Of a DNA stretch of 64,000 nt, positions 51,184 through 61,193 are shown piece after piece. The position numbers and the translations under genes were made by a program. Position 1 is the first letter of the stretch; every line of letters begins with the position of its first letter. The notes beneath the pieces are model-generated. The model was not told where the DNA came from. It saw nothing but the letters and a program-made list of their open reading frames with translations, and searched no databases. Source of the stretch: Acorus gramineus (Eukaryota > Streptophyta > Magnoliopsida > Acorales > Acoraceae); the NCBI GenBank assembly GCA_030737835.1, contig CM060853.1, forward strand, positions 17,914,895-17,978,894, in the 5' to 3' direction.

Positions 51184-53523
51184 GTGAAGATATTTGGATG
51201 TGTAGCAAAAAATAATTGTTGATGACAATCGGATATTACTAGTATATACTTGTACTGTTATCGCATTTATGAATAAAATTGTACTTTCATTGGTCATTAT
51301 GATGCTTATGTTTTCTGACAAAATGTTTTATATAGTGAAATCTGTAGGCTGTTGGATAATTTATATTTACAGGCTGTCTGGTATCTGTGACTTCCTTCAC
51401 TAACATGTTACATGCATTTGGTTTCTTGATTTCTGGAAATGACAATCATCACAGTGAAATGGCTAGGAGAATTGACCATGATAGTTGCAGTTGGTGTTAA
51501 TGATACAACCAAGAATATAAATTTAAGTAAAATATGACTTTGCTTATGGAGCCAATGTTTGAATGCATGGACAGCTGATCTTACCTGTTTTAAAATATAT
51601 GATATGGGACTTGTGAAGGGAGCAAATTTGCAACGATCATCACATTTATGAATTTGAATGCACTGTTGGTCATGCAGGTCTGTTATGATTATAACCTCCT
51701 GCGACATAATGATATTAATAAGTGTATGATATTATTTGCTACTCTGTAATTTTCATCTTCTCACTAGGATTGTTTGGCGTAACTGCCTAAGTTTTGTGTG
51801 GCTTCATTTCTACATTAACCAGCCCTGAGGACAACACAGCAATCTGGAGATGCCTGGTCAAGTGATGTAGGACAGATTATGCAAATGGGAGCACCAAAAG
51901 AAGTCCATCAGATAAATTACAAATCACTGGTCACGATCTCGGAATCGCACGAAATTTATCGAGGAGATCTTCTAGATTAGTTGTTATACAACTAACAATT
52001 CTTATTTTTTTAAATTAATTCATTTAGGTCTTTAAATTAGCGATTTTACTATTTTTAGTAAGTTTTAGATTTGTGATATCTCAATCATAACAGATCGGAA
52101 TTGATTTCTATCAATTCCTATGATCATTGAGGATCTCATAGAATCAGAAAAATTAGTTTTTGAATTTTACTATTTTTAGTAATTTTTTAATTTTATGTTA
52201 TTAGTATAAATAGCAGACTTCGCGGAAGGTTTTGATCCTTTTGTTCCGGGCGGAATAGCCTCTCATCATGTAATCTAGGGTTGACAGTTTTTTATCAATA
52301 ATATTTCGAATTTCTCTATTTTGGGGTTTTCTTCCTTGTGGATTGAAGGAGCTTATGAGATCGCAACACTGGTTGGATCTTTTTATCAGTTTCACGCTGC
52401 GTTATCAAGTGATCATAAATTATAGCTACCCTTTTTGTGGCCAACCATTCCATTTTTAATTGATTACCAGAAGAAAAAAAATTCATGTATCCTCATTTTA
52501 AAATGTCATACTGAGAGTTCTGATTGGAATCACAATTTAAATTTCATTATTCATTATCTGTCTTCTATTTTACTTGACAGTGTGGATGCTTTTGCTATCA
52601 ATGAAAGAAATGAAAAGTTCAAATTTAAGAGGCCTGGCATTCCATGCTCACAAATCAATTTGAAAATTGAATCAAATTTACATATTATTTTGTATTTTGA
52701 TGATCCTTAAATTAGTTTCAAGTAATAAACGATATCTGGGTGAAAAACAATTCAAGTAAAATGACTCCAGTTGAGCTGACACTGAACTTTGGAGCAGATA
52801 TCATTTGTTTACACTTTCAGTCTCAACAAGCTGCCAAAATTCATCTAAAGATGAGAGAGGGAAAAAAAAAATCTCTTCATAGGTAGACTAATATTCAAAT
52901 GTACCCTCACAAGGCTACAAGGTTTAGAATAAGCTCCCTAGCAACCACAAAAGATCGTAATCTTTGAAACATTCTACGTAACATACAGAAAAAAACGACC
53001 ATATAATGGATTGAATTGATTGAAAAACTCCCGTTTTTCTATAATAATGACTTGGATAGGAAATGTTATGCTTAATATTTTTTGCACTTTGAATTACATA
53101 ATGTTTATGTAGATTTGGTTTTTTCATAATTGAATATATATTAATATAATATAAAATATACTGTGTTAAGTGATTTCATGTAGTACTGTGACATTTGTAG
53201 ATGTGATCGGGAAAAAGATGATTTTTGTTTCGAATATTGCAAACAATTAGTTTTATTATGTTGGATGAGGACTTAAATTCTTACCCTCCTACAGTGGAAA
53301 ATTTGGCCGAGAAAAAAATTACATATTTAATTCGTGAAAATACCGTACGTATTTCCTTTGAAAGCGCCATTAATGTTGTTTTAAAACTCTCTCTCATCAT
53401 AAAGGTTTACACCTCACAAAAAAAATCATGTCTTGTTAATAATAGTGTTCTCTATTACTTGTTTTAGAGCGCGGCGCGCACACACACACAAACAGGTCAA
53501 AGCAAACCATAACCAATCTAACC
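51184..53523. other. 3' flank of copy B and upstream region of copy C
   Basis: 51184-51523 is shared with the 3' flank of copy C. 52530-52690 matches the 3' flank of copy A. From about 53071 the sequence is shared with the upstream region of copy D. A solo LTR interrupts the 3' flank. No other gene is visible. Confidence 0.7.
51863..52404 (+). mobile_element. Solo LTR with 5-bp target duplication
   Basis: The 542-bp unit begins TGATGTAGGACA and ends TTTCACGCTGCGTTA, and is flanked by TCAAG on both sides (51858-51862 and 52405-52409). It matches, in the opposite orientation, the two LTRs of the element in SDR copy C intron 2. The TG...TA rather than TG...CA ends are shared by the family. A full element presumably collapsed by LTR-LTR recombination. 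Confidence 0.9.
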
Positions 53524-56500
53524 ATGAAAAGGTCTCCTTCTCTCTTCTCTTCCTCTTCTACTACATGAACAGAAGCTTCCATAACGAAACTTGTGAAACT
53601 CTTCTCACAAATGCACTCTTTTTGTTTTGGGGTTTCAGGGTTGCAGTTGTCACAGGTGGGAACAAGGGAATTGGTTTTGAGATATGCAGGCAACTTGCCT
53701 CAAATGGGTTGGAAGTTATACTGACAGCAAGAGATGAGAAGAGGGGGCTTGATGCTGTTGATAGTCTCAAAGGGTCTGGGCTTGTTGGTGTTGGTTTTCA
53801 TCAGCTTGATGTCACTGACCCTGTCTCTGTTGCTTCTTTGGCCAACTTCATTGAGTCCCACTTTGGAAAGCTTGATATACTGGTGAGATTCCATTCATCC
53901 ATCATATTAGCATAACAACTTTTTCTCTGAACTATTGGCATCTTTATATAGAATATAAAGTCAATAAACTTTTGGGGAAAGTTGAATGCATGCTTTTTTT
54001 GTACTTTCTTAGATACAAGAAGAAGAGAAGCACATGCCCCAGTCGGCGATCCCCAAAATAAAACCCTTAGAGCATCTCCAATGGAGAACTCTAAAATGGA
54101 GTCTCAAGATATATTAAAAAAATAAAAAAGTGAGTTTAGAGTCTCACTACTCATTCATCAACTCCAACCACAATCTCTATTTTCATCTCTATTATATTTT
54201 TTTATATTTTTTAATAAAACTTTAATTTATCATGTCTCTTATTTTTTTAATGTATTATTAGTTTCGATTAGAATAAACTCATTTTAGAACATAAGTGTAA
54301 ATAATAATTAATATAATATTAATGTAAAAAAATAAAAAATATATTAAATATATAAAAATTTTAAATATATGTTAAACATATTCAATATTAGACTCATTTG
54401 AGTCGTATCGACGACATTTATCCAATGTATCAATTTTATGAAAATTAAACTTATATTATATAAGTTATCAAACATTATTAAAAAAAAAAAAAAAAATAAC
54501 AAACCTCCATATTTGGAGGCTCAAACAGTGAGCCTCAAAATATGGAGTCTCATTTAGTGGCCTCTAAAATAGAGGTTGTTTTTGCCTATCCATTGGAGAG
54601 AAAATAAACGCCAAAATGAAGATAAAGAGTACCATTGGAGTTGCTCTTAGAAAGAGAGAGAACCCGAAGAAAGCCACCACCCCCAAAACACTGGCTCGGA
54701 TAAAATGTCGATTTTACCCACCAGGAAAAACCAAACAGATTAGCATAGAAACGTGTTATTTAAACGAAAGGCTAAGAGCAACTCCAATCGGACGCCAAAA
54801 TGAAGATCTTCAATTTCAAAATGAGCACTATATTTGGAGACGTCTCCATATGTCACATCAATGCGGAATAATACCATTAATGACATTATTAACTTATAAT
54901 AACTTTTAATAAATTACATTTACTCTTACAAAATTATAAATTTTTTATTTTTTATTTGTATTTAATAAAAATATGGAATTTTGAAAAAAAAAATTATAAT
55001 TTTTTTTTATAGATGTCTTATTCCATCAAGTCAGACAACTGAATTAGATACAAGTCCACTTGCAACTTTACATGCATATATTAATTTTTTTATATGTAAA
55101 TATAGAATTAATATAATTGGTTATTTACATTAAAATTAGGACATAAATGTCAATAAACAATAAAGATGAAAAAAACAAATGGTAGAATGAAAATTATAAC
55201 AAATCAAAATAGTGATTTGAAGACCTACACCAAATAAATTGAAGATCCACCATTAGAGTTAATAAGTCTTTAAAACAACAAAATCTTCAAAATGAAGACC
55301 CTATTAGAGCTCAGGGGTCTTCAAAAGTCTAAAATCTCCAATAAGAGTCTTCAAAATAAAGACCCCCACCGGAGATGCTCTAAAACAGGTAAACCCAAAA
55401 AAGTGTCGACCGTGTCTTAATTAGGATCAATCCTTGTAATACAGAAGGTATATGGACTGGTATATAGACTAGTCACTAGGTTAGGGAAAGTGGAGACAGA
55501 CAGGAATGACTGACCAAAAAAGAAAAGATGACTTGACTGATTTTATGTTGGTGTGACTTTAATAGTTATTTCCATGATGACTGACACACGTTGTAATGGA
55601 TAAAAAGATTCATAATTTTCTTGAATCTACAATGAATAAAAAAAATAAAAAAGGAGGAAATTTTTAAAATATTATTGATAAAAACTGTAAACCCTAGATT
55701 ACACGTCTTTCTTTTATACTAAATAACAAAAAATTAAAAAATTACTAAAAATAGTGAAAATTGAAATTAGTTGTAACTCAATCTATGGGATCCTAGATAA
55801 TCATAAGAATTGATAGAGATTAATTTCGATTTGTTACGAGAGAGATATCACAAATCTAAACTTATTAAAAATAGTAAAATCGCCAATTTGAATGCCTAAA
55901 TAAAAGAATTTTCAAAAACTAATAACAACTAATCTAGAAGATCTCTTCGATATTCTTTTCCATGTAAAATTTAGTGCGATTCCGATATCATAACCCTTGA
56001 TTTATAATTTATTTGGTAGACCTCTTATAGTGGTCCCGTTTGCATTATATGTCTAGCATCAGATTCATCCTCTTCAAAAGAACTCGTCCTCGAGTTATTC
56101 TGCTCCTCAATTAATGTTTTCTTGTATTTTACTTTTGGCAAACAGAGAGACGTATTCTTGACTTCAAATTCCTTCTCAATCAAATCGATCACGTAGAAAG
56201 TTGGATGTACATTGATTTGTAGCAAAAGCTTCTTGGTAGTTGCAATGTTCTCATCATTAGCATTGTTGATGATGGCATAAAAAAAACGCTCTTCTAGATG
56301 GTGCATGGAGTCTGCAACACAAATTTCTGTAAGGGATCTTCTATCTTTGGGGTCACCATTAAGGAAAATGATTTCTCTTGGTCTCCTCTGATAACCTCTT
56401 CAAAATCAACAAAGAAAACAACATCCTCCACTTATTTGTTTGATATGTCCTCATCAACAGAGTTGATCCGCTCTCCTTTTTCTTTTTCAAACTCTGCGCC

Positions 56501-59500
56501 ATCATATACATTATCAACTTCTGGTTCAACCAGAACTTTACTCTCTTGGTGAATTTGATTAGAGCAAAAATCTGATTAATTGCAATCGTCATGCTTCTTT
56601 GATGATGGCATATCATAAGAGTTGGCCCTCGAATCATCCCCATCTTTTGTATGACTTGCTCTTGTCGCTTCTTACGCCTTTGACATCTCTAGTCGTGATT
56701 CTACCCTTACAATTTGGCGACAATTTTAATACAATTGAGTCAAATATCGTTCATAATCTGGTGGTAGAAATCGATCCAAGAGGAGTTGTTTCATCATCCA
56801 CATACGAACAAGTGCTTGAAGTTGGTCCCACCAAACGGCAACACCACTCTTTAATCGAAACGCCACCAATCTGACCATCTTTTCCTCTGGAATCTCCATC
56901 ATCTCAAATAATCCCTCGACCTCTGAGATCCAGTCAAGGAAATCCTCGATTTGCATGTCTCAATTGAAATATGGAATCTCTGCCTTCATTTGATAATCGT
57001 AGGATTCCATTTGCCGCCTCCTCGATATCTGTGAAGTCCATCACCTTCGTCATCCGAATCTTCCTCATTATGATCAGATTGATAATGAAGAGGACGTCGA
57101 ATCACGTTCGGAGCAATAGGTTGACCTTGAGCAAATCCCTCAGCACATCTCCTGTCACCTTCAGGATGCCTGTTGTTGACGTTGAGGTTCAGGCCAGCAA
57201 TCATCGCTTGGATCTCTCGCATCTGATCACGTTGTTCCTCGAACGCTTTCCACAGGTCCTCCAACCCATGACCACCGTCAATAGGTTGGCTGTCTCTCAT
57301 TTTGTTATTTGCCATCAATGCCAAGCAAATTCTCGCTCTGGTACCACCTAACGCAACGTGAAACGGATAAAAAAATTCAACTAGCGTTGAGATCTTATAA
57401 GCTCCTTGAATCCACAAGAAATAAAAACCCCAAAAGGGAGGAAATTCAGAATCTTATTGACAAAAACTGTAAACCCATGTTACAAGTCATCCATTTATAT
57501 TAAATAATAGAAAATTTAAAAATTACTAAAAATAGTAAAAATCAAAATTACTTGCAACTCTATCTATGGGATCCTAGATTATCATAGGAATTGATAGAGA
57601 TCGATTCCAATTTGTTATGAGAGAGATATCACAAATCTAAAACTTACTAAAAATAAAAAAATCGCTAATTTGAAGCCCTAAATAATGAATTTTTGGAAAC
57701 TAAAAATGATTAGTTGTATAACTACTAATCCAAAAGATCTCTTCGATATCTTTCTCCATGTAAAATTTCGTACGATTCCAAGATTGTGACCTTTGATTTA
57801 TAATTTATTTGGTGGACCTCTTCTAGTGGTTCCATCTACATAATATGTCCTACATCAGTCACAATGTTCTAAAAGCAAATACTTGGCCCAGGGTCCATTC
57901 TTCTTTATATTAAAAAGTGTACTTTGAATGACACGAGATTTTACAGTAAATGTATAAATGTATTCTTCTTATCACCATGTGAAACACGCACAAAAAAGTG
58001 AAAAACAATGTTATTGGTGTGAAGGGAGATGTGACAACACAAATTAGAGCTTGGTTTTTAAAATTATGAAGAATGTGTTAAACCATCTGAAGTGAATAGA
58101 TACCCATGTTCCCAAAAAACACAAATTTGGTGAACATAAGTTTGTCTAGCCAAAGGATACAAGAGGTGTCCAATCGTTGAACTTTTTTTGAATATTTAGA
58201 ATGAGTTCAGAGTACTTAGTGACTATGGTTTTCTCTCATGGGTAGTGCAATTTGCTTGCTATTTTTATGGAATAACTCATGTGACAACATCTTTTTTCAC
58301 AGGTTAACAACGCAGGGATTAACGGGGTGGAATTTGATGACGAGAAGTTAGAGGCCGTCAAAGAGACTGATAAGGTGCGCGAGTCTATATAGCAGGACAT
58401 TTGGGCATGTGATGATCTTCATTTTCATTGTCTTTGGTTTTCATTTTCTTTGGATCATAATATGAGGCATGTGAAAGTGCATTAATTGAAGTATAAAACT
58501 ATGAAATTATCTGAATTTTAAGTCTTTTAGCTCCGGTAATTGTCTATATGTAGCAAAGAATAATGATGTGTTTGTATGGTATCAGTAGAGAGAAACTAAA
58601 ATGTCTAAACAAGATTCTAAGTAAAACAGGACTTTGTTACCAAGCAGCAAGCATATGCATCTTGTCAGTTAAGCTTTATAAAATGATAAGATGCTTCTGA
58701 TTCTTAATACTGCACTGCAGATAGATGATTTACGGAGTTTGGTTAAAGCAGAACCTTATAACATGGCCGAAGGCTGTCTGAAGACGAATTTTTATGGCGT
58801 CAAACATGTAACTGAAGCACTCCTTCCCCTTCTTCATTTGTCTCATTCACCGAGGATTGTAAACATCTCTTCGTTATATGGGCTGCTCAGTGTAAGAATC
58901 TCGCTAAGCATCTCATAGTTATTCGCCTTATGACAGTAAAGCTGAAGGAGGAATGCATGAAAATCTCCATGACTTTTGAAACATGTCTTGTCATTGAAAT
59001 GATCATTGCATTTATGTGATAAGCTTGTCACACTTGATGATTTGGAGTTGCTCTGATTGCAGTTTATGTGACATAAAACAAAGGTATATGAACACTGTAC
59101 TAACACAAGATATACACACACACATATGATTGTCTATATATGCATTAACACATATAATTCTGCCAAGGTCCCTATTTCAGATCTGTATGCCTTCCTTCTA
59201 GTTTCATTCTATTGCATGCTCTTTTCAAGAAGACAATTAGTTTGATAAATGTTTTGATTTTTTTTTGTGGTTAGAAAATGTTTTAATACTATCTTTAAAA
59301 AAAATGTTTCGATACTATATCCATTATAAATGTGTTGTTTTTACATGCTCATTGAGACAGCATAATCCAAGATTCAGCTGTGATTAGAGCCTACTTGAGA
59401 CTAAATAGGCATTCACATTAATTGAAAGGAAAGAATCTGCATTATTATGTCAGTGATGCCCAAATCTGCATTATTATGACAGCATAGACCAAGACTCAGC

Positions 59501-60355
59501 TGTGATTAGAGCCTACTTGAGACTAATATGCATTCAACCTTAATTGAAAGGAAAGAATCTGCATTATTATGTCAGTGATGCCTAAATCTAACATTTCCAG
59601 CCGCTCAACCAAGTGTTTGATCATTGACTGCGCATTTTAGAGATGTCGGTATAAGTTCTCCATAGAGTGGTAATCACATGGAATACATTCCTTCATATTT
59701 TCGAGTATTGCCATTTTTGTTTTTCTATAATTACAAGCCCTTAATGTGTTTTATCATATATTTTACATGCCATGAAATCTCACCATCTCTCAACCAAACA
59801 AATTCCACTTGCTAATAGTTTTTCAGTGAGTCTTACTCTATAAGCAGGAGTGAGACTCGAACTCAGGACCTTTTAGTGAAGAGGGGGTATATCAGCTAAG
59901 CTTCCATGAGGTGGTTTGTTTATAAAAATTTCTTCGGTCGATAATGTGATTTTATTCTCCATTTGTGTTTGTTTCAGTTCATCCCAAACGAAAGAATCAG
60001 ACAAAAACTAGACGACACCGATAGCCTAACAGAGGACGATCTTGATGAGGTAACACGGAGCTTCCTGAGTGATTTTAAGGGGGGTCTCTTGGAAACAAAT
60101 GGCTGGCCTACAAGTCCATCTGCATATAAGATTTCCAAAGCAGTTCTGAATGCCTACACAAGGATCCTGGCAAAGAAGCAGCCAAAGGTTATCATGAATT
60201 GTGTGCACCCCGGTTTTGTCAAAACAGACATAACACTTAATCTTGGAGTGTTCACCCCTGAAGAAGGCGCTAGAGGCCCCGTGAAGCTGGCTTTGTTGCC
60301 CAATGACAGCCCTTCGGGCCTCTTCTTCGACCAAACAGAATTGTCAACCTTCTAA
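53524..60355 (+). CDS. Short-chain dehydrogenase/reductase, copy C
   Basis: Same family as copies A and B. Exons: 53524-53531, 53639-53882, 58303-58374, 58721-58891, 59978-60355. The total is 873 nt, 290 aa. TGGNKGIG (8-15), NNAGING, predicted tetrad N131, S159, Y215, K219. Exon 2 is a distinct allele type ([12 protein letters not shown], later [13 protein letters not shown]) identical in protein to copy D and different from A and B. Upstream, the position of the copy A start codon is TCA-AAG instead of ATG-GAA, so the MKR methionine is the only sensible start. Intron 2 is 4.4 kb, swollen by two Harbinger-type MITEs and an LTR element. Intron 4 has an extra 120-bp tandem duplication relative to B. 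AATAAA at 60444-60449. Confidence 0.93.
54070..54646. mobile_element. PIF/Harbinger-type MITE, specific to SDR copy C
   Basis: Ends GAGCATCTCCAATGG (left) and GAGCAACTCCAATGG (inverted right), flanked by TTA on both sides (54067-54069, 54647-54649). Copy D has the uninterrupted empty site CCCTTAGAAAG near 61745-61755, so the boundaries are certain and the insertion postdates the C/D duplication. 577 bp, no coding capacity. Confidence 0.95.
54776..55380. mobile_element. PIF/Harbinger-type MITE shared by copies C and D (copy C locus)
   Basis: Ends GAGCAACTCCAAT (left) and GAGCATCTCCGGT (inverted right) with TAA on both sides (54773-54775, 55381-55383). 605 bp, AT-rich, non-coding. The same insertion is found in copy D at 61878-62455. 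Confidence 0.88.
55582..57857 (-). mobile_element. Ty3/gypsy-type LTR element, internally deleted, in SDR copy C intron 2
   Basis: Two direct LTRs: 57349-57857 (5' LTR, begins TGATGTAGGACA on the minus strand) and 55582-56061 (3' LTR). Directly inside the 5' LTR is a primer-binding site TGGTACCAGAGC (57335-57346), close to the initiator tRNA-Met type. Between lie gag remnants: a frame from about 57308 down to 56986 and one from 56956 to 56726 that has the retrotransposon gag pattern ([27 protein letters not shown]). A further frame, 56306-56025, runs into the 3' LTR. Protease, reverse transcriptase and integrase are missing, and the 2.3-kb element is non-autonomous. Flanks are ATGAC and GTCAC (ATCAC in copy D). 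Confidence 0.88.
56726..57308 (-). pseudogene. Degenerate gag remnant of the LTR element
   Basis: The first part starts about 50 bp inside the primer-binding site ([11 protein letters not shown]) and is rich in charged residues; the second carries the conserved gag core with WW and LPPDYE. The two parts are in different frames, so no intact Gag can be made from this copy. Confidence 0.75.
59345..59585. repeat. Tandem duplication in SDR copy C intron 4
   Basis: A block of about 120 bp (landmarks CAGCTGTGATTAGAGCC, CTGCATTATTATG, CAGTGATGCC) occurs twice in tandem here, while copy B has it once (about 50268-50385). Confidence 0.85.
59828..59930 (-). mobile_element. SINE-like tRNA-related fragment in SDR copy C intron 4
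   Basis: Same sequence and orientation as 50645-50745 in copy B, with the B-box-like GTTCGAGTCTC and A-box-like TTAGCTGATATA on the minus strand; slightly shortened at one end. Confidence 0.6.
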
Positions 60356-61193
60356 GTGAAGATATTTGGATGTGTAGCAAAAAATAATTGTTGATGACAA
60401 TCGGATATTACTAGTATGTATTGGTACTGTTATCTTATTTATGAATAAAATTGTATTTTCATTGGTCATTATGATGCTTATGTTTTCTGACAAAATGTTT
60501 TATATAGTGAAATCTGTAGGCTGTTGGATAATTTATATTTACAGGCTGTCTGGTATCTGTGACTTCCTTCACTAACATGTTACATGCATTTGGTTTCTTG
60601 ATTTCTGGAAATGACAATCATCACAGTGAAATGGCTAGGAGAATTGACCATGATAGTTGCAGTTGGTGTTAATGATACAACCAAGAATATAAATTTAAGT
60701 AAACATGATATTTTTTGCACTTTGAATTACATAATGTTTACGTAGATTTGGTTTTTTCGTAATTGAATACATATTAATATAATATAGAATATACTGTGTT
60801 AAGTGATTTCATATAGTAACATGACATTTGTAGATGTGACCGCGAAAAAGATGATTTTTGTTTCGAATATTGCTAACATTTAGTTTTATTATGTTGGATG
60901 AGGACTTAAATTCTTACCCTCCTACAGTGGAAAATTTGGCCGAGAAAAAAATTACATATTTAATTCGTGAAAATACCGACGTATTTCCTTTGAAAGCGCC
61001 ATTAATGTTGTTTTAAAACTCTTTCTCCGTCAGCCGCCACGTGTCACCCTCCTCTCTCCCTCTCTCTAAAAAGTCAAAGGTTTACACCTCACAAAAAAAA
61101 CCATGTCTTGTTAATAGTGTCCTCTGTTACTTGTTTTAGAGCGCGGCGCGCACACACACAAACAGGTCAAAGCAAACCATATCCAATCTAACC
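60356..61193. other. Short spacer between copies C and D, containing the duplication junction
   Basis: 60356-60703 matches the 3' flank of copy B (51184-51523). From about 60704 the sequence matches the copy C upstream region (53071 onward, around TTTTTTGCACTTTGAATTAC). The spacer therefore joins a 3' flank directly to a promoter region. Confidence 0.88.
61038..61043. promoter_or_regulatory. G-box (CACGTG) in the copy D promoter
   Basis: CACGTG, in the context CCACGTGTC (ABRE-like), about 150 bp upstream of the copy D start. The roughly 40-bp segment that holds it is absent at the same position upstream of copy C, so the two nearly identical genes may be regulated differently. Confidence 0.55.
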
